Shown here: positions 46,469 through 57,944 of the stretch, in pieces
How positions within the stretch are numbered: the stretch's first letter is position 1
Layout: every line of letters begins with the position of its first letter
Source: Pyrus communis
Taxonomy: Eukaryota; Streptophyta; Magnoliopsida; Rosales; Rosaceae
Reading direction: 5' to 3'
DNA length: 64,000 bases
Assembly: GCF_963583255.1 (NCBI RefSeq)
Contig: NW_026908883.1
Location: 1,178,001 to 1,242,000, forward strand
Notes under the pieces: model-generated
The model's input: only the letters and a program-made list of their open reading frames with translations
Told to the model about the DNA's origin: nothing
Databases searched by the model: none
Position numbers and translations under genes: made by a program

Positions 46469-48807
46469 TGATAGGAGCATATTCATGCGACTTAAATGGC
46501 TTGTTCTCGTGGTTTTACGTTATGTTTCTCTAGTTATTTTAGTCCTTTATGCTTCTTTTGTGTGTTTTCAGGTTCTAAGGGCAAGGTATGCAAAAGGATG
46601 CCTTTTGGAGCCTTTTGGAGCAAATTAGAGATTGGAATGGATATCATATGCTTGGAGCCAAGAGGATGGACGAAATTAAAGACTTGAAGTAGGAAAGTTA
46701 AATCCTAAAAGACCTCATGTTTAAGCATCATTGAAGACTCCTACGCATTTTAGAACACAAAAACAACATTCCTTGCAACCTTAGGACATTTTCGTGTGTT
46801 TCCTTGTGTCTCCCTTCCTTGCCATGCAAGGAAGGGCTTTGTTCCCTATTTTAAACACTTAAAGCATTCATTTATCATATCATTCACTTATTATAAGCAT
46901 TCACTTATCATATCATTCACTTATCAAACCATTCACTTATCACTTCCATTCACTTATCACTTATCACTTCCATTCACTTATCACTCACCACATATCATTC
47001 ATTTATCACTTAACATATCATTCATTTATCACTTAACATATCATACACTTATCATAATCATTCACTTATACACTTATCATAATCATTCACTTATTCTTTC
47101 ATCATTCAACCATTCAACACACACATGCATCCTGAAATTCTTTGCCATGCAATCACATGCATTTCCCTTGACATTTTCAGCCATCACACTTCATCATTAC
47201 ACCACCATTCACTCTTTAACCCAGACACACTTCACACAAACAACATTCACATGCATTCACATGCATTTCCAACACAAAACACACTCAAAACCGTGGCCAC
47301 CTTTGCATTTCAGGATTCCCATTTGCATTTTCAGATTTCCAGCTTTCCCTTTTATTTTCCAGCTTTCATTCTTCATCATTGCAGCCATTCCACATGCAAT
47401 TCTCCATCATTCCTCCACACAAACACCTTAAACAAATAGCCATATACATCTCCACTCCTCCTATAAATACCCTTGCATTCCCATCATTCAAAACATCTCA
47501 TTCACAACACAACACACCACAAACACTTCCATTCCTTCTCTTTGCCGTGAGTCCCCTTAGAATCCAAAACCATCTTTCCATTTCCACCACTTCCCAACCC
47601 TCCAAACCACTCCTCTACCATTTCCATAATCCCCCAAACCTCACCTTAGACCTTGTGCTACAACAACGAGGAAGATAAGAGGGCCTAAACGTTCATACAA
47701 TTCAAGTTTGAGTTGTTGGAATGTTTAGGTGTTTCTTTGATTTCAAAGTTTAAATTCAATTCTCTTTGTTTTGTACGTATGAGGAATGGAAGAGAAGAGT
47801 GCCTAAACGTTCATACAATTCAAGTTTGAGTTGTTGGAATGTTTAGGTGTTTCTTTAATTTCAAAGTTATGAGGAAATAAACCCCCCTTTAGCTAGGGGG
47901 TGATTCGAAATAAATGTTTATACTTGCATTTTGATTTGATTACCTTTCGTTGGAATTTCATAAGTTTTGAATTCAATTTGTTTAACCGTTTGATTGATAA
48001 CTTATTTATGAATGTTTATTAAGAATGCGCGCTTAATTTTCATGCATAAATATGACGCTAGAATATAAGTGAATTTCACCTAATCGTTATGAACTTATAT
48101 TCACAAGTAGTGGAGGTTGCTTATAAACAATCGCGTTAAACGAATTCTTGGCATAAGTTTCATGCGTATTCCATAGTAACGAATGCCTCGTCAACACTTA
48201 TAGTTTTCATAATGCTTAATGATCTTTGATTGTATCTTTATTGTGCTTTTCACGTAAAGGACTTTTGGAGAATGTGGTGAATTGCGTTGCGCTAACCCAT
48301 CCAATTCATTAACTTAAGGAGAACTTGACGGTTAATTTAAGCGGACCTAATTAACCCGGGGCGTTGAGTTTCATAATTTATCGAAAGACCAACTGAGAAT
48401 CAATCTTGTATGCAAGTGTAACATGTATGGAGATGAACCCCTTAGCTAGCATTCATCCATAAATTTCATATTTACATTCTGTCTAGTTTATTAACTTGTT
48501 TCGTTATTTCAATTTTCGTAAAAACCTCAATCCCCCTTTTGCTTTAATGTTCATTTTAGTTAGAATTCAATTTAGTTTGTGTTTTTAAAGCATTTTGAGT
48601 TTTTGGTTTGTCTTAGTGTTTTAAACTTTAATTTTGCATTCTTTGAGTCTAGTTTAGTGTTTTAAACTTTATTTTACGTTTTTGAGTCAGTTTCCAAGAG
48701 ATTTGCAAGCCCTCCTAATCCCCGGTCTAGAACGATCCCTCACTTATCCATTCTACTACAATTGTCAAACGAGGGTTTAATTTGAGTGTCAAGTAAATCA
48801 CGCATCA
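46469..48807 (+). repeat. 3' LTR of element C
   Basis: 2,339 bp. The TATA box TATAAATA is at 47462-47469. It differs from the 5' LTR by one extra 7-bp unit in the CACTTATCA repeat and a few substitutions. Confidence 0.95.
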
Positions 48808-49194
48808 ACTCCAGAAATTGCTTTCTTTATGATACATATATGTGAGTGTTCGTTTTCATGTTTACATCAATCTTCTCACATGTAACTAGATTAAGGTGTG
48901 TAGTTAGAAAATCTGAGTGAAAATTGAGTGCATATCTTGTAAGGAATTGAGCAAATTCTCTAAGGCATGTTACTACATTCAAAACATGGTTTTAAATGCT
49001 TAATTGTGAACTAATATGTGGTGACTATGATTAAGTATGTACTTAAGTGTAAGGATGATTAAAATCTATGTGAGTAATGTTCTTGAACATGTCATGTGCA
49101 TTGGGAACCCCTGAGACCATTGTTGGAAGGTTTAGGTTTTGTTTTGTTTTTCTGTTTTGCTCAAGGACTAGCAAAAGCTAAGTGTGGGGGAATT
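48808..49194 (+). other. Non-coding 3' region of D, right of element C, with polypurine tract
   Basis: After the TSD the sequence continues D's internal region, matching A at about 3840-4251 and ending AGTGTGGGGG (49181-49190) before the LTR. No ORF. Confidence 0.88.
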
Positions 49195-51197
49195 TGATAA
49201 GAGCATATTTAGGCAACTTAGTTGGCTCGTTTTCGTGCATTTATGTTATTAATTCTTAGTTATTTTAATTCTTCAAGCTTCTTTTGTGTGTTTTCAGGAT
49301 CATAAGACGTATTTGACGAAAGGATGCATTGTGGAGCCTTTTGGGGCCTTTTGGAGCACTTTTGGGCTAAGGATGGATAACTTATGCTTGGAGCCAAAGT
49401 GTTGGACGAAATTGAAGGCCTTGTATGCACTTTAGGACATAAAACAAAGGGCCTAGCCCATTCTCTTCCCAAAAACCATCCTAACCCATGCATAACCTAC
49501 CAATTTCAGCCACATGCATCACAAATACACAACCAATGCCGTGGCCTCCCACCCCTATTTTCAGCCATCCCACTTCATCATTGCAGCCACCATTCACCCT
49601 AGTTGTCACTCACATGCTTTCCCATTCTATAATTCACCCACATGCACTCTTAATCATTCATCCATTTTCTCCCATCACAAACACACAACCTTTGCTGTGC
49701 ATTCCCCTCCTATTTCCAGCATTCCCCTTTGCATTTTCAGCTTTCCACCAACCAACCTAGTTGTCATTCCACATGCATTCCCTCTTTAATCATTCCCTCC
49801 TAGCTGCCATTCACATGCTCTCCCATCCATTCTCTCCCTATAAAACCATGCAATGCATTCATACACACCATTCCCATTCACCACAAAACAATCACACAAC
49901 ACACCAACACAAAACAGCCCATTCTTTGCCGTGCATCCCCTTCCATTTTCTGCACCTTTTCTCCTCCATTGCAGCCACTCCAACCACTCCCCATCCCTCC
50001 AAAATACCACCTTACCATCACACATCCATTCCTCCATACAAATACCACCCCAAAACCTATCCTTAGACCTTGTGCCGCAACAAAGAGGAAGAGAAGACGG
50101 CCTATCCGTTCATACAATTCAAGTTTGAGTTGTTGGAATGTTTAGGTGTTTCTTTGATTTCAATGTTTAATTTGAATTCTCTTTGTCTTGTACGTATGAG
50201 GAACCAAACCCCCTTTAGCTAGGGGGTGATTCGAAACCATGTTTATGCTTGCAATATGAATTGATTACCTTTGGTTGGAATTTCATAAGTTGTGGATTCA
50301 ATTTGTTTAACCGTTTGATTGATAAGTTATTTATGTATGTTTATTGAGAGTGCACGCTTAATTTTCATGCATGAATATGACGCTAGAATATAAGTGAGTT
50401 TCACCTAATAGTTATGAACTTATATTCACAAGTAGTGGAGGTTGCTTATAAACAATCGCGTTAAATGAATTCTTGGCACTAGTTTCATGCTCATCATAGT
50501 AACGAAGGCCTCGTCAACACTTATAGTTTTCATGATGCTTAATGATCTTTGATTGTATCTTTATTGTGCTTTTCACGTAAAGGACTTTTGGAGAATGTTG
50601 TGAATTGCGTTGCGCAAACCCCTCCAATTCATTAACTTAAGGAGAACTTGACGGTTAATTTAAGCGGACCTAATTAACCCGGGGTGTTGAGTTTCATAAT
50701 TTATCGAAAGACCAACTGAAAATCATCTTGTATGCAAGTGTAACATGTGTGGAGAAGAACCTTCTAGCTAGCATTCCATCCATATTTTCATCACATTCAT
50801 ATTTACATTTTGCCCTTAATTACAATTTGTGCATTTTAGTTAATTTCATCAAAAACTCAATCCCCCCATATTTTGTTGAGTCGTAGTCATTCGTATTTGT
50901 TTTATTTTTTGTTTTTAAGCATCTGGAGTTATAAACACTTTCAAATTCGTCCAAACTAAGTTCTAGTTTCTGTTTGAGTCAATTCGATTGTTTTAGGCAG
51001 TTTTGCGTGTTTCAAAGCTATTTTGAGTCATAGTAGTCTTGTTAAGAGTCTTTAAGTTTAGTTTTTGTGTTTTTGAGTCAATTCAAAGTAGATTAGCACC
51101 CCTAGTTAATCCCTGGTTAGAACGATCCCTACTTACATCATTACTACAATTGTCACAAATAGGGTTTAATTTGTATGTGCGTATAAATCTCGCATCA
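49195..51197 (+). repeat. Athila LTR shared as 3' LTR of D and 5' LTR of E
   Basis: 2,003 bp, from TGATAAGAGCATATTTAGGC (one base off the usual TGATAGG end) to TCTCGCATCA. The TATA box is at 49839-49845. A polypurine tract precedes it and a primer site follows it, so it is both a 3' and a 5' LTR. Confidence 0.92.
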
Positions 51198-51202
51198 AAT
51201 TT

Positions 51203-51220
51203 TGGCGCCGTTGCCGGGGA
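51203..51220 (+). promoter_or_regulatory. Primer-binding site of E (tRNA-Asp)
   Basis: TGGCGCCGTTGCCGGGGA lies five bases after the shared LTR. Confidence 0.92.
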
Positions 51221-51409
51221 TTGACAAAGTTGCTAATCCCTTGTCTTGAGTCTTGTTTAAATTGTTTAGTTTTCTGTTTTGTTTTAATTTTTGCACCGTG
51301 TGTATGTGTTTTGTTTTTGTGCCGTGTGTGGCAACTTGTTTTCTTACTTGTGCCAAGTCTATTAAGTTGGTTACTTATCTTGTTTACTCTTGTGTGTAGG
51401 TACTAGTTT

Positions 51410-52311
51410 ATGACCCGTAGCTCACAACCTGTTCGTGAGCATATCTCCGACTTTGACGGTGATTTCGAGAGGACTTTGAGAAGGAACAAGAAATTGAAAG
51501 AGTCTAATCCTCCTAGTCCCGAACCTGAAGTAGAAGAGGAAGCCACGGATTGGGTTAAAGAGGAAGTACCAACCATGGCAGTGGACAATCGAACCATCAA
51601 AGAGCTTTCTGCCTCGGGTTTGGCCAATGCAGCCCCTCTTTGCATCCAATACCCTAATGCAGCCCCTGAAAAGACCGATGAGTTTGAGTTGAAGTCCAGT
51701 TTGCTACATCATATACCCAAGTTCCATGGGTTATCGATGGAGGACCCCAATAAGCATTTAAAGGAGTTCGAAGTCGTATGCTCAAGTATGACACCGGTGA
51801 ACGTGGACAGCAACATATTGAAGATGAAGGTTTTTCCTTTTTCTTTGTTGGAGAAGGCCAAGGATTGGTTGTATGAGTTGGCTCCCGGAACTGTCACATC
51901 ATGGGAGAGTATGAAGCGAGCCTTCTTGGAGAAGTTCTTTCCGACATCACGAGTCATTCTTCTTTGCAAGAAGATTAGTGGAATTCAGCAAAGCCAAGGT
52001 GAATCTTTTCCAACTTATTATGAACGTTTTAAAACTCTTGTTGCTTCATGTCCACAGCACCAAATGAAGGAGGAGCTACTTCTTCAATATTTTTACGAAG
52101 GTCTTCTACCACTTGAACGGCAAATGTTGGATGCATCCGCGGGAGGAGCTCTAGTGGACAAGACACCTAGGGATGCCAAAACTCTCATTGCTAATCGAGC
52201 ACTCAATGCACAACAATATGAAGGTGTTGGGCAGAGAGACACCCCACGGCCACATCATGTAAATGAGGTAAGTTCTATTTCTGAGTTACAATCCCAAATG
52301 GCTAACCTTAC
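51410..52311 (+). pseudogene. Athila gag of element E, truncated
   Basis: It begins MTRSSQPVREHISDFDGDFE and matches the gag of D closely, with a few differences. It lacks D's premature stop: the codon at the equivalent place is CAG. The capsid-type segment is complete. The homology stops at 52311, just after the QMANLT segment and before the zinc knuckle. From 52312 the sequence is Tekay pol of element F. The frame runs a further 55 bases across the junction by chance and ends at 52366. The break removed the rest of gag and all of pol. Confidence 0.9.
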
Positions 52312-55300
52312 TATTTATAGTTACGTTTTACCGTCCTGGACTACCTATGGTTACTTTTGTGGGTGAGCAGAGTGGGGTGAGACATGGCGTTATTTCGGCT
52401 TTGCGAGCAAAAAGGTTGTTGTCTAAGGGTTGTCAGGGGTATTTAGCTCATGTGGTGTTAGATGAGGCTGCTCCTAGTAGAGTTGAGGATGTGAGAGTAG
52501 TCAGACACTTTCCCGATGTTTTCCCCGAGGATTTACCTGGTTTACCCCCAGATCAAGACGTGGAGTTCACTATTGAGTTGCTTCCAGGTACTAATCCTAT
52601 TTCCTTGACTCCTTATCGTATGGCTCCTGCTGAGTTAAGGGAATTGAAAGTTCAGTTGCAGGAATTAGTGGATAAGGGTTTCATTCAGCCTAATACTTCA
52701 CCGTGGGGAGCTCCAGTATTGTTTGTGAGAAAGAAAGACGGAACCTTAAGGCTGTGTATTGATTACAGGCAATTGAATCGGGTGACGATTAAAAACCGTT
52801 ATCCGTTGCCTCGTATCGATGATTTGTTTGATCAACTTCGAGGCGCTTGTGTATTCTCTAAGATTGATTTGAGATCTGGATATTATCAGCTGAAGATTAG
52901 TAGGGATGACGTTCCTAAGACGGCGTACAGGACTCGTTACGATCATTACGAGTTTCTGGTTATGCCATTTGGGTTGACGAACGCACCAGCTGCTTTTATG
53001 GATTTAATGAACCAGGTGTTCCAGCCGTATTTGGATAGGTTTGTTATTGTTTTCATCGACGACATTTTGGTGTATTCCAAGTCCAAGGCGGAGCATGTTC
53101 GACATCTTACTTTGGTGTTGAAGAGGTTGAGGGAACACCAATTGTATGCTAAGTTTAGCAAGTGCCAGTTTTGGTTAGACCAAGTCGCATTTTTGGGGCA
53201 CATCATTTCAGCTCAGGGTATTTTAGTAGACCCTCAGAAGGTCGCAGCTGTGGAGAGTTGGGAGCAACCGCGAACCGTCACCGAGGTGAGGAGTTTCCTT
53301 GGTTTGGCGGGGTATTATCGGCGTTTTGTTAAGGATTTTTCGGTGATTGCTTTACCACTGACGAGATTAACGAGGAAGGACGTTAAATTTGAGTGGGATG
53401 ATAAGTGTGAGCAGAGTTTCCAGCATTTGAAGCATTGTCTCACTCATGCACCTGTTTTGGCACTCCAGGATGATAGTGGTGATTTCGAGGTTTATAACGA
53501 TGCTTCCTTGAATGGTCTGGGATGTGTGTTGATGCAGCATGGTAGGGTGATTGCTTATGCTTCACGACAGTTGAAACCTCATGAGTTGAATTACCCTACA
53601 CATGATTTGGAGTTGGCCGCTATTATCTTAGCGTTGAAGTTGTGGAGACACTACCTTTATAGAGAGAAATGTAGGATCTTTACAGATCAAAAGAGTCTTC
53701 AGTATCTTTTTACTCAGAAGGAGCTTAATCTTCGTTAACGGAGGTGGATGGAGTTGCTCAGCGATTACGACTGCACGATTGATTATTACCCTGGTCGTGC
53801 AAACGTAGTGGCTGATGCACTTAGCAGGAAGTCTCAAGGTCGTATCAATGCGTTGTAAGCTAGTCGTATTACTCTTTTGGCGGACTTACGTGCTACGGGA
53901 GTGAGGTTAGAAACAGAAGATCGAGAAGTGGCGTTACTTGCTAATTTTCAAGTTAGACCAATTCTAGTTGACCGGGTGCTTGAAGCTCAGGTATCTGATA
54001 GGGAGACTCAAGAACTAATTCAAGCTCGAGATCGTGGAAGGAGGAGAGACCTCAGAGTTCGTAATTCGGATGGCATGTTGATGCAAGAGGGTAGAATGTT
54101 CGTGCCTAATAATTTGGAGTTGAAGAAAGAAATTCTCAATGAAGCACATATCTCGGCTTACGCCATGCATCCAGGAGCTACTAAAATGTATCACACCATT
54201 CGACCATTTTATTATTGGCCGGGTATGAAGAGGGAGATAGCTGAGTATGTGAGTAGGTGTGCTGTTTGTCAGCAGGTCAAAGCTGAAAGGAAGAAGCCGT
54301 TTGGGTTGTTGCAGCCGCTTCCCGTTCCAGAGTGGAAATGGGAAAATATCACTATGGATTTCGTGTACAAGCTTCCGCGTACACATAATGGTTTTGACGG
54401 CATTTGGGTGATCCTTGATCGGCTCACTAAGTGGGCACATTTTATTCCAGTGAGAGAGAAGTATTCTTTGGGCCGTTTAGCGGAGCTGTTTATCTTGAAG
54501 ATTGTGAAGTACCATGGTGTCCCTGTGAATATTGTCTCGAGTCGTGATCCACGATTTACATCCAAGTTTTGGGTGGCTTTTCAGGAAGCTTTGGGCACGA
54601 GACTACTTTACAGTACGGCGTATCATCCTCAGACGGACGGACAGTCAGAGAGAACTATTCATACTTTGGAGGATATGTTGCAAGCTTCGGTGCTACAGTT
54701 TGGTGATGCTTGGCACCAGCGGTTGGATTTGATGGAATTTGCCTACAACAACAGCTTTCATTTGAGTATCGGCATGGCGCCATTTGAGGCATTGTATGGT
54801 AGATCGTGTCGCACACCATTGTGTTGGTCAGAGGTTGGAGAAAGAGTCTTAGTGGGTCCGGAGATTGTCGAGGAGACTACTCAGAATGCTCAGGTGATTA
54901 AGTCTAACCTGAAAGCAGCCCAGGATAGGCAGAAGAGTCTAGCGGATCGGCATGCTACGGACAGAGCGTATGAGGTCGGAGATTGGGTATTTTTGAAGCT
55001 TTCACCGTGGAGAGGTGTCGTGCGGTTTGGAAAGAAGGGTAAGTTGAGTCCCAGGTACATCGGACCATACATAGTCATAGAGCGAGTTGGTGAGGTAGCT
55101 TACAGGTTGGAGTTGCCTTCGGAGTTGGCTAGAGTGCATAACGTTTTTCACGTGTCTATGCTTCGACATTATGTTGTTGATCCGTCTCACGTGATACCTC
55201 CTTAACCGTTAGAAATTAATCCAGATTTGACTTATGACGAGGAACCGGTGACGATCATCGATTGGAAGGAAAAAGTTCTGAGGAACAAGACGGTGATGTT

Positions 55301-55400
55301 AGTGAAAGTTTTGTGGAGCAATCATTCAGTCGAGGAAGCTACGTGGGAAACAGAAGATCGGATGAGGGATTTGTATCCTCGGTTGTTCTTTGACCACTAG
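52312..55400 (+). pseudogene. Tekay/Del pol of element F (RT, RNase H, integrase, chromodomain), broken
   Basis: F resumes inside pol, downstream of protease, with [18 protein letters not shown]. One frame runs to TAG at 55398, broken by TAA at 53736, 53856 and 55203. RT has [19 protein letters not shown] and FIDDILVYS (53052). RNase H follows ([28 protein letters not shown]). Integrase has its His/Cys region (HISAYAMHPG, CAVCQQVKAERK), ITMDFVYKLP and a GQSERTIHTLE glutamate. The second catalytic Asp position reads VSSRDPRF instead of the usual SDRD, so it is Ser at 54540. After the last stop comes a chromodomain-type segment (VTIIDWKEKVLRN, VKVLWSNHSVEEATWETE) typical of chromoviruses that target heterochromatin. 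Protease is lost with the D-E insertion and deletion. Confidence 0.92.
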
Positions 55401-55441
55401 GGGTTGTTGCTTGGTTGTTTTGAATTTCGGGACGAAATTCT

Positions 55442-55456
55442 ATAAGGTGGGTAGGT
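55442..55456 (+). promoter_or_regulatory. Polypurine tract of F
   Basis: ATAAGGTGGGTAGGT lies directly before TGTGACAGCCC of the 3' LTR. Confidence 0.8.
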
Positions 55457-56236
55457 TGTGACAGCCCGTCCCAGAAACAGTTTAACGTACGTGTGAAAAG
55501 ACGAAATTGCCCCTAGTTTGATTTCTTTACGTTCATTTGTTGTTGTTGAGTTTGGGTGGCATGTTTGGAGCCACACACATCTTCCCACACACCACCACCT
55601 TTCTCCCTGTTTCTCTACACTTGTCCCGAGCCCCATTCCTTTCCTCCTCTTTCGAAAACGTACGGACACACACAAGCACACTAAACCTCCACAGATCGAC
55701 GAAACTAAACCCATATTCGAACTCGTGAAGCTTGTAGGAGCCCAACTGTACCATTTTCAGGTAAAAATATCAACGTTTTCACGTCGATTCCACGAAGTCC
55801 GTTTTGGGGTACTATTCATGCAAACGTGATTTCTCACGTTTTAGGAAATTTGAAGCTCGTAGGTAGCTTGGTGAGGTCCCAATGAGGCTCGGAGTAGTTC
55901 GTTTGAAGGAATTGGACGTCGGGATCACTGTATTTGAAGTTGGCCAGAGTTGGATTGTGTGGACAGGTGAGATTTTGTGGTTTTTAACCCTTGAAAGTAA
56001 TATAATTGTGTTCCTCTAGTTCTAAGCTTCAGTTTGGTACCAAGTTTGACGGAATATTCCTAACGCCGTTGACGGAATCTGTCAAAACTGACGGAATATT
56101 TCCTACGGCGTCAGTTGACGCCGTCAGCGTGCCAGGCACGTGCCTACGCATGGCCGGCGTGTGTGGCCGTGCCTTGGCCGGCGCATGGGGGCGCGTGCGG
56201 CGGTGGAAAATTTTTCTAAAAATTTGGGTGTGTTCC
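55457..56236 (+). repeat. 3' LTR of element F, first part
   Basis: It is collinear with 26345-27180. Relative to the 5' LTR it lacks about 95 bp near 56048 and has about 24 extra bp near 56165, showing age. It is interrupted at 56236 by element G; the remainder lies beyond the window. Confidence 0.9.
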
Positions 56237-57359
56237 TGTTGACCCTAAAAATTACAAAACCTACGTGGCGCGCAGGCCGAGTAACTAATAAGCTAACTAC
56301 GTCCTTCGGTCGAATGCGGGGCGTGCCAACTCGTCGGCCGAGCTTGGCCGAGGAGTAAAATTTGTTGATGTAGCTTTGAGCGCGTCGCTGACTTCTTTAA
56401 CTTGCGATTGCGACCGAGGAAGGAACACTCTCGGTCTTTGGGTTCTACAGCCTGAAGACAAGGCTGCTAATTCTGCGGAGTTCACAAATCGTCCGAGCCC
56501 GATTCGGTCACTGTGATTATATTCATGAGAGTATAAGCACGTCGAATCGAGACCAAGGTGTATGGGCACAGGTACTCGAACGTGATGTATGTCTTGATGG
56601 TAAACGTAGTTCGACCGTCGGAATGCCGAACCCTGAAACTCACTTGTGAGTATCCAATCATAAAACCACTCGGCGACCAGTACGCCGAGCAATGTAATTC
56701 GTAACACCTAACTATGCCGAGAAGGCTAGCAAGGTGACCTCTGCCAACAAAGGTTCGAAAACCTTTCTCGACCGAGACTTGGATAGATAATCGGTCGACC
56801 TCGACGCAGTGCTGTTTATCCAAACTGAAGATGCTTCTCGGTCGGCTGATTCTGCGGCAGCAGTGCTGTTTATCCAAACTGAAGGTGCTCGCCGGGCGCT
56901 TCCACAGTGCTGTTTATCCAAACTGAAGGTGTGTCGGCAGGAAAAGAAAAGGAAAAAATCTCAAGGTGTTGAGAGGTTTTGCGCAGGGCAATTGTATGCT
57001 GATTTGAAGGTCCTTTTCTGTTGCATGATTTCTTGTATTTATAGTGCCCCATTCCTTGAAAACCAATTCTGATTTGGATTGGGAGTCCTTGCCCCATTTC
57101 GCCTCTAACTCGAATAAACCTATTCCTACTGGGATTCTGAATTTTCCTTCTTTTCGAGACTCCACTCCTCGCCGGTCGAGACTCCTGGTCGCACTAGGAC
57201 TTCCTCGACCTCTCCTATTCATCCGGACCTCTTAGGATAGGATTTGACCGACCCTGCCAGCTGATCTGGGATTTATTATTCGGCCCATATTATCTATCAT
57301 CACCTTGAGCCGAGCACATCCTGCTGCTCGGCCCAGCAATAATATTTTGGGCCTAAACA
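56237..57359 (-). repeat. 3' LTR of Tat element G
   Basis: This 1,123-bp LTR reads TGTTTAGGCCC...GGGTCAACA on the minus strand (perfect TGTT/AACA ends). A minus-strand TATA box TATAAATA lies at 57036-57043, giving a U3 of about 320 bases. Three copies of a 28-bp repeat (56806, 56860, 56904) lie in the predicted transcribed part. The minus-strand polypurine tract (GAGGGGGCAA) adjoins at 57360. Confidence 0.85.
56806..56931. repeat. Three copies of a 28-bp repeat in the LTR of G
   Basis: The unit starts GCAGTGCTGTTTATCCAAAC and ends TGAAGRTG, at 56806-56833, 56860-56887 and 56904-56931 (first base varies), with unrelated spacers of 26 and 16 bases. Confidence 0.9.
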
Positions 57360-57374
57360 TTGCCCCCTCGCTTC
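57360..57374 (-). promoter_or_regulatory. Polypurine tract of G
   Basis: The minus strand reads GAAGCGAGGGGGCAA directly before the LTR start TGTTTAGG. Confidence 0.75.
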
Positions 57375-57499
57375 TGAGGTCGCTGACCGTTAACTCTTGG
57401 TCGGACCTCGACCTTGAAGAAGCGAAAACGTTTATTGCTTTTTTGGACTTTACTTCCTTAATGACCGTTATTCCTGCGCATTTATGAGGCATGATTGCA

Positions 57500-57944
57500 C
57501 TTTCCTCGTTGCCCCCAACGCGTGGCCACGTGTCGATTCTCCGCCGCTCTTAAAACTTTCAATCGTGGGCCTCGAAACCGTGCACTAACTGGAACGTCTT
57601 ATCTTGATTAATGCCTTAAAACTGGCGTCGCACGCAATCGTGCATCCTGGATTTTCGACTCCTCGATCCCCTCTTCGCAGGTTCCCAAAATATCCGAAAT
57701 GATTGAGCCTTTCCCGGTTAAATTTCCGCCCAATTTGAACCAGTGCTTTTCGAATCCCAGACGTTTGATATTCATCCTGAAAGGCCTATAAATACCCACA
57801 TTTCTGCCACTCGTATCTTACGCTTTCAGAAACTCCAAAATCTCCAATTCCTCATCCTTGTTCGCTCAAATCAAACCTTCTAGTTTCTTCCTTCTGCAAT
57901 TCATTTCTTCAGTTCTTCCAAATTCTTCTCCTACCATCTCCATA
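57500..57944 (+). promoter_or_regulatory. Promoter and 5' leader of the antisense gene in G
   Basis: CCACGTGTCG (a G-box core) lies near 57527, and a canonical TATAAATA lies at 57787-57794. The ATG follows at 57945, after a CT-rich leader that looks like a plant 5' UTR. The arrangement reads opposite to element G. Confidence 0.65.

Larger units (their letters stand above)
38722..48807 (+). mobile_element. Element C: complete non-autonomous Athila-type LTR element
   Basis: The element is 10,086 bp, with LTRs of 2,332 and 2,339 bp that differ by a 7-bp repeat-unit indel and at least four substitutions, flanked by the TSD ACTCC. Organisation: tRNA-Asp primer site, 444-codon gag relic, poly(A) junction, antisense ORF, divergent promoter-like module, non-coding region with repeated AGTGTGGGGG motifs, and polypurine tract. 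It lies inside D, its probable lineage relative and possible helper type. It is the reference copy of the family for reading A and B. Confidence 0.95.
29528..52311 (+). mobile_element. Athila tandem D-E inserted in F and itself split by C
   Basis: The order is LTR, D internal region, LTR, E primer site and gag, then a break into F pol at 52311/52312. Element C occupies 38722-48807 within D. The D internal region codes for gag, protease, RT, RNase H and integrase in one frame, with no env-like ORF after integrase. Sharing of one LTR by two internal regions is what unequal recombination between LTRs of two copies produces. The right end, with E's remainder, a third LTR and part of F, has been deleted, so no TSD is available. 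Confidence 0.85.

Noticed and set aside
46796..47431. 211-codon His/Ser/Thr-rich ORF and similar ones in other LTRs (e.g. 39371-39685, 29821-30122, 49488-49789)
   Set aside because: They are translations of CACTTATCA- and CATTC-type simple repeats inside LTRs.
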